Positions 4,093 through 5,952 of a DNA stretch of 5,952 nt are shown piece after piece. The stretch's first letter is position 1; each line of letters begins with the position of its first letter. The stretch is from Pseudomonadota bacterium (GTDB lineage Bacteria > Pseudomonadota > Alphaproteobacteria > Rhizobiales > Methylopilaceae). Both the position numbers and the translations under genes were made by a program. The DNA lies in NCBI GenBank assembly GCA_023388965.1, contig JAEWFF010000045.1, positions 1-5,952 on the forward strand, given 5' to 3'. The notes beneath the pieces were generated by a model that saw nothing but the letters and a program-made list of their open reading frames with translations, did not search any database and was not told the DNA's origin.

Positions 4093-5442
4093 ATGGTTCA
4101 GAACCCTCGTGAGGAAATGAATAACAAACCCATGAATCGTTATCAGTGGTTTGTTATTGGCATCTGTATTCTTTTAAATGTCATTGACGGCTTCGATGTG
4201 TTAGTCATGGCATTCACCGCATCATCCGTATCTGCAGAATGGGGCCTTACAGGTTCACAATTAGGCATGCTGTTAAGTGCCGGTCTGTTCGGTATGGGGG
4301 CAGGTTCCTTATTTCTGGCACCTTGGGCTGATAAAATTGGCCGTCGCCCACTTATTTTATTGTGCTTACTGATTTCCGGTTTTAGCATGATCGGAGCATC
4401 AATGGTACAAAATGCAACCGAACTGGGTATTATGCGTTTTATTACCGGCCTTGGAATTGGTGGAATTTTAGCCAGTAGTAACGTGATTGCCAGTGAATAT
4501 GCATCTTCGCGCTGGAGAAGTCTTGCAGTCAGTTTACAGTCTACTGGCTATGCGATTGGTGCGACTATTGGTGGCATGATTGCAATTGCCCTAATTAGTC
4601 ACTTTGGTTGGCGTTCAGTCTTTTTAGCAGGCGGTTTAAGTACTCTGTTTATGTTTGTAGTCGCCTACTTTACTTTACCTGAGTCGCTAGATTATCTATT
4701 AGTTAAACAACCTAAAAATGCATTAGAGCGTATTAATCAACTAGGTCAACGCATTGGTCTGACCCGTTTGGCACAGTTACCCGAAGTTATAATTAGTTCA
4801 GCCCAACCTAAAATGGGAATTGCTAAATTGTTCACCGCTGGTTTGGGTTTACAAACATTATTGCTTTGGCTGAGCTTCTTCTTCGTGATGTTTGGTTTCT
4901 ATTTTGTCATGAGCTGGACACCAAAGATTTTATCAGCTAATGGCATGTCCACTGAACAAGGTGTAACTGCTGGTGTACTAATCAGCGCGGGTGGAATGTT
5001 CGGTGCTGCATTAATTGGCTTAATCAGTGCACGTGTCCGTGTGTTCTATGTACAAGCAGGTTTTCTTGCCCTCACTGCAATTTTGATCCTATTATTCGTG
5101 AACAATGTAGGTGCCTTGACTATCGCCTTTATTCTAGCAGTATTTTTAGGCGTTTTATCCAATGGCTGTGTAGCAGGTCTATATGCGATGTCTCCTTCCA
5201 TTTACGAAGCAGATGTGCGTGCTACAGGTGTAGGTTCTGCCATTGGTTTTGGTCGTATTGGTGGCATTCTTTCACCCTTAATAGCAGGTGCATTCTTAGA
5301 CGGCGGTATTTCTTCCCTTACCCTGTATGGCTATTATGCGGGTGCTTTTGTTCTTGCGATTATGACTGTTCTAAGCCTGTCAAAATTACAAAATAAACAC
5401 GCAGCTCAACTGAATTTCCAAAGCTCAACTGTAAGTTCATAA
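4093..5442 (+). CDS. MFS transporter, aromatic acid:H+ symporter family (VanK/PcaK-like)
   Basis: This 449-aa polytopic inner-membrane protein has about 12 hydrophobic segments. It shows the AAHS signature DGFD in the first transmembrane helix (Asp32, Asp35) and the MFS loop 2-3 motif LAPWADKIGRR (75-85). After helix 6 comes PESLDYLL (196-203), followed by a hydrophilic central loop (about 204-245). The conserved YEADVRATGVGSAIGFGRIGG segment is at 371-391. The second-half equivalent of the loop motif is degenerate (ISARVRVFYV, 311-320). It should import an aromatic or related acid with protons. VanK (vanillate/protocatechuate) is favoured by the VanR-type operators upstream and the porin downstream, but PcaK-, BenK- or MucK-type substrates cannot be excluded. 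The start at 4093 has GGAG 7 nt upstream (4082-4085). In-frame ATGs at 4117 and 4132 have poorer spacing. Confidence 0.9.
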   Translation: MVQNPREEMNNKPMNRYQWFVIGICILLNVIDGFDVLVMAFTASSVSAEWGLTGSQLGMLLSAGLFGMGAGSLFLAPWADKIGRRPLILLCLLISGFSMIGASMVQNATELGIMRFITGLGIGGILASSNVIASEYASSRWRSLAVSLQSTGYAIGATIGGMIAIALISHFGWRSVFLAGGLSTLFMFVVAYFTLPESLDYLLVKQPKNALERINQLGQRIGLTRLAQLPEVIISSAQPKMGIAKLFTAGLGLQTLLLWLSFFFVMFGFYFVMSWTPKILSANGMSTEQGVTAGVLISAGGMFGAALIGLISARVRVFYVQAGFLALTAILILLFVNNVGALTIAFILAVFLGVLSNGCVAGLYAMSPSIYEADVRATGVGSAIGFGRIGGILSPLIAGAFLDGGISSLTLYGYYAGAFVLAIMTVLSLSKLQNKHAAQLNFQSSTVSS

Positions 5443-5465
5443 CACTTTTATCGCTTCATTATGAT

Positions 5466-5496
5466 GAGCTGAACATGAAGTTCAGCTCTATTTAAA
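5466..5496 (+). terminator. Intercistronic hairpin between the MFS gene and the porin gene
   Basis: GAGCTGAAC (5466-5474) pairs perfectly with GTTCAGCTC (5480-5488) around a 5-nt loop, followed by TATTTAAAT. The 9-bp stem is strong but the T-tract is broken. It may act as a partial terminator or as an mRNA-stabilising barrier that sets different levels of transporter and porin. It lies in the 71-bp gap between the two genes. Confidence 0.5.
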
Positions 5497-5513
5497 TATA
5501 TAGGGACAATATT

Positions 5514-5952
5514 ATGAGATTTTCTGCAATCTTTTTGGGGATACTTTCGCCTGTAGTTTTAGCTCCTGCGTTTGCAAACAGTTTTACTGATGATTCACAG
5601 ATCACATTGACAGCACGTAATTTCTATTTTGACCGGGATTATAAGCAAGGTGATCCTATGCCTGCAGCGCGTGACTGGGCACAAGGTTTTATTTTTAAAG
5701 CTAATTCTGGCTATACCCCTGGCACGATAGGATTGGGACTCGATATTCTGGCATTAGCCGGTTTCAATTTATTAGGAAATAGTGCTGATGACTATGCTGC
5801 TTCGGGTTTGTTGCCAGCAGGTCCTGACAGAAAGCGTGCTGACCAATATGGTGAAATCCGTTGGACCGCCAAGGCAAAAGTACAGGACTCGACTTTACAT
5901 GTAGGGACATTAACACCGATGTTTCCTGTATTATTTTCCAGCCCTGCCCGTC
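5514..5952 (+). CDS. OprD-family outer-membrane porin (VanP/BenP-like), N-terminal part, cut by window edge
   Basis: From ATG 5514 the frame stays open for 146 codons to the right edge. It begins with a signal peptide, MRFSAIFLGILSPVVLAPAF, with likely cleavage after the Ala-Phe-Ala at 19-21. The mature start then reads DSQITLTARNFYFDRDY, the usual first beta strand of OprD porins. PMPAARDWAQGFIFKANSGYTPGTIGLGLDILALAGF (about 49-85) and YGEIRWTAKAKVQDSTLHVGTLTP (about 109-132) are typical family blocks. AGGGA (5502-5506) lies 7 nt upstream of the start. In Acinetobacter such porins accompany aromatic acid symporters (for example VanP, BenP) and admit the acids through the outer membrane. Spacing and strand suggest cotranscription with the MFS gene. 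Substrate assignment is inferred from context. Confidence 0.9.
   Translation, partial: MRFSAIFLGILSPVVLAPAFANSFTDDSQITLTARNFYFDRDYKQGDPMPAARDWAQGFIFKANSGYTPGTIGLGLDILALAGFNLLGNSADDYAASGLLPAGPDRKRADQYGEIRWTAKAKVQDSTLHVGTLTPMFPVLFSSPAR

Noticed and set aside
4143..4388. 81-codon minus-strand frame inside the MFS gene
   Set aside because: It is the antisense shadow of the transmembrane coding region, with no supporting motifs.

Overview
The window looks like chromosomal DNA of an Acinetobacter species. It is AT-rich and carries a protocatechuate / p-hydroxybenzoate catabolism region whose proteins and operator architecture closely resemble the pca-pob system described in Acinetobacter baylyi ADP1. 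The species cannot be fixed from sequence alone.

Layout from left to right: (1) the first 92 codons of pcaI (3-oxoadipate CoA-transferase subunit A) on the minus strand, running off the left edge. (2) A 284-bp divergent control region, 278-561, with a PcaU-type operator (a palindrome plus a direct-repeat half-site, and possibly a fourth) and several short perfect palindromes in the pcaI leader. (3) pcaU, an IclR-family regulator, on the plus strand. (4) pobA (p-hydroxybenzoate 3-hydroxylase) on the minus strand, convergent with pcaU and ending in a good intrinsic terminator. (5) A 154-bp pobA/pobR divergent region with a perfect 19-bp PobR-type palindrome. (6) pobR, a paralogue of pcaU, on the plus strand, apparently starting at TTG. 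(7) A 413-bp intergenic region with two VanR-type GGATCC palindromes, a promoter candidate and a long structured leader that contains a 15-codon upstream ORF. (8) An aromatic acid/H+ symporter of the major facilitator superfamily (VanK/PcaK-like). (9) The first 146 codons of an OprD-family porin (VanP/BenP-like), running off the right edge.

The genes form one logical unit. The porin and the MFS symporter bring aromatic acids such as vanillate, p-hydroxybenzoate or protocatechuate across the outer and inner membranes. PobA hydroxylates p-hydroxybenzoate to protocatechuate under PobR control. Protocatechuate is degraded by the pca pathway, whose penultimate step uses PcaI/PcaJ, under PcaU control. 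The VanR-like operators suggest that the transport pair answers to a vanillate regulator encoded outside the window.

The most interesting points are the VanR-type operator embedded in a promoter spacer upstream of the transport genes, the structured leader and uORF behind it, the matched PcaU/PobR operator designs, and the placement of pobA-pobR beside pcaU. As I recall, pobA lies at the other end of the cluster in ADP1. I see no mobile element, CRISPR array, tRNA or rRNA.
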